Assembly (NCBI GenBank): GCA_964637655.1 | Contig: CAZWUZ010000240.1 | Location: forward strand, 1-5,829 | Direction of reading: 5' to 3' | Length of the DNA: 5,829 bases | Source: CAZWUZ01 sp964637655 [NCBI: uncultured bacterium] | Lineage (GTDB): Bacteria; DAOPZR01 | Position numbers and translations under genes: made by a program | Shown here: positions 5,166 through 5,829 of the stretch, piece after piece | Numbering within the stretch: position 1 is the first letter of the stretch | Layout of the letters: each line of letters opens with the position of its first letter | Notes under the pieces: model-generated | Database searches by the model: none | Seen by the model: only the letters and a program-made list of their open reading frames with translations | What the model was told of the DNA's origin: nothing

Positions 5166-5174
5166 GTTATAGCA
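5166..5174 (-). promoter_or_regulatory. Extended -10 promoter element of the MATE gene
   Basis: The minus strand reads TGCTATAAC (5174 to 5166), an extended -10 of the form TGn-TATAAC. No good -35 lies 16-18 nt upstream, which an extended -10 can tolerate. Only 7 nt separate it from the ATG at 5158, so the predicted start is at or next to the start codon. Confidence 0.45.
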
Positions 5175-5185
5175 TACCGCGACGC

Positions 5186-5214
5186 TTGACGGGCAGGCAG
5201 GCGTCTGTCATGCT
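5186..5214 (+). promoter_or_regulatory. Candidate promoter of the 5276 lipoprotein gene
   Basis: TTGACG (5186-5191, 5/6) is followed after 17 nt by CATGCT (5209-5214, 3/6), which carries a TGn extension at 5206-5208. A start near 5221 gives a leader of about 55 nt. That leader includes a short hairpin, CCGCC (5229-5233) with GGCGG (5237-5241). The -10 box is weak, so this is tentative. Confidence 0.4.
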
Positions 5215-5275
5215 CTCGTGCGAGTACACCGCCGTAGGCGGCGCCATCAGGTGCAGGCAGGGGAAAGGGAACACT

Positions 5276-5728
5276 ATGCGATTCGGTTCACTGGCAGTGA
5301 CGGTAGTGGCGGCAGCGACGCTCATGCTGCTGCTGGCATGCGGCGGCGGCAGCAGCAACCAGGCGGCGGCGCCCGCCGCGCCGGCGGTACCGCAGGGCCC
5401 GCTGACGGTTTCGGTGTCATGGACGGAAGCGGCGGATGTCGACCTGATTGTCGACGGCAACAAGGCGTATGACATGGGCGGGACGCCGGATGTGCGGCAG
5501 GGACCGGGGATGGAGTCGGTGGTCCTGCAGCCGGGCGTGCACAAAATCGGGGTGCGCAATAATTCGGCCGACAAGGACGTGCAGTTGACGCTGAAACTGA
5601 CGATTCCCGGGATGCCGGAAGTGACGCGGTCGGGGATGGTCAGCAAGGACATGAGCCGTGACGACTGGACGGCATTTTCAGTCGATTGCGCGACGGGCGT
5701 GGTGACGGACCTCAACCTGTACGAATAA
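5276..5728 (+). CDS. Small lipoprotein with a DUF2135/YfaP-like beta domain
   Basis: This 150-aa protein has a signal peptide ending in lipobox L19-L20-A21-C22, followed by GGGSS and an Ala/Pro linker (29-42). Without Asp at +2 it is probably sorted to the outer membrane. Residues 43-137 look like one beta-sandwich domain. The opening segment LTVSVSWTEAADVDLIV (43-59) resembles the aspartate-bearing first strands of DUF2135/YfaP-type domains, and LQPGVHKIGVRN (84-95) fits their later PG-turn strand. This assignment is from pattern only. The role is unknown. ATG at 5276 is preceded by AGGGA (5266-5270) at 5-nt spacing. The frame is open far upstream to 3809, but that part is antisense to the MATE gene and is not coding. 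Confidence 0.85.
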   Translation: MRFGSLAVTVVAAATLMLLLACGGGSSNQAAAPAAPAVPQGPLTVSVSWTEAADVDLIVDGNKAYDMGGTPDVRQGPGMESVVLQPGVHKIGVRNNSADKDVQLTLKLTIPGMPEVTRSGMVSKDMSRDDWTAFSVDCATGVVTDLNLYE

Positions 5729-5731
5729 CTG

Positions 5732-5761
5732 CAGCGGCAGCTGTTCAGCCGATTGCCGCTG
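5732..5761 (+). terminator. Hairpin after the lipoprotein gene, candidate terminator
   Basis: CAGCGGCA (5732-5739) pairs perfectly with TGCCGCTG (5754-5761) around a 14-nt loop, starting 4 nt after the TAA stop. It is followed by TTCCCTCTCC, pyrimidine-rich but without a true T run, and then by the REP-like hairpins. Termination may depend on the combined structures. Confidence 0.5.
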
Positions 5762-5763
5762 TT

Positions 5764-5829
5764 CCCTCTCCCCCCGGGAGAGGGTGTTTGCCTTCCCCCT
5801 CTGCGAGGGGGAAGGTTGGATGAGGGTGA
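5764..5829. repeat. REP-like double-hairpin repeat, copy 2, possibly cut by the window edge
   Basis: CCCTCTCCC (5764-5772) pairs with GGGAGAGGG (5776-5784) over a 3-nt loop. CCTTCCCCCT (5791-5800) pairs with AGGGGGAAGG (5806-5815) over CTGCG. It then runs into TTGGATGAGGGTG, matching the end of copy 1 (38-117) in the same orientation. The flanking inverted ends seen around copy 1 are not present on its left side here. It may continue past the window. Confidence 0.7.

Noticed and set aside
3809-5275. Long open plus-strand frame running into the lipoprotein gene
   Set aside because: It is antisense to the clear MATE gene, its product is charged low-complexity sequence with no domain, and the lipoprotein has its own ribosome site and signal peptide at 5276.

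Overview
The window comes from a GC-rich Gram-negative bacterium. Evidence for a Gram-negative envelope is two lipobox lipoproteins, a Sec-exported coiled-coil protein, and an ECF sigma factor paired with a membrane zinc-finger anti-sigma. The taxon is not fixed. The REP-like double hairpins at both ends resemble dispersed repeats of Pseudomonadota. The MATE protein, from memory, looks more like those of PVC-group bacteria such as Lentisphaerota. No rRNA, tRNA, phage or CRISPR sequence is visible.

Layout: (a) 1-175 is non-coding repeat sequence: a 158-bp element with inverted ends (4-161) that encloses a REP-like double hairpin. (b) 176-2114 is a minus-strand envelope-stress locus. Reading leftward from 2114 it holds an ECF sigma factor, an anti-sigma overlapping it by ATGA, a small acidic lipoprotein overlapping the anti-sigma by 26 nt, and, after an 87-bp gap, a basic Gln/Asn-rich periplasmic coiled-coil protein followed by a strong hairpin. 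(c) 2115-2263 is a divergent promoter region, AT-rich for this DNA. (d) 2264-3793 (+) encodes a 509-aa protein whose C-terminus looks like the FliG C-terminal domain. (e) 3794-5158 (-) is a MATE transporter whose stop codon abuts the previous gene with no spacer. (f) 5159-5275 is a divergent intergenic region. (g) 5276-5728 (+) is a small lipoprotein with a DUF2135/YfaP-like look. (h) 5732-5829 holds a hairpin and a second REP-like double hairpin.

The strongest observation is regulatory. The same bipartite motif, TGTCAAC-N16-SGTC, occurs on the minus strand upstream of the sigma gene and again upstream of the coiled-coil gene, with identical spacing. It has the shape of an ECF promoter. The inferred circuit is a sigma factor that controls its own operon and the exported coiled-coil protein. 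The anti-sigma's periplasmic tail and the lipoprotein are strongly acidic and the coiled-coil protein is basic, so a charge-based signal or feedback between them is possible.
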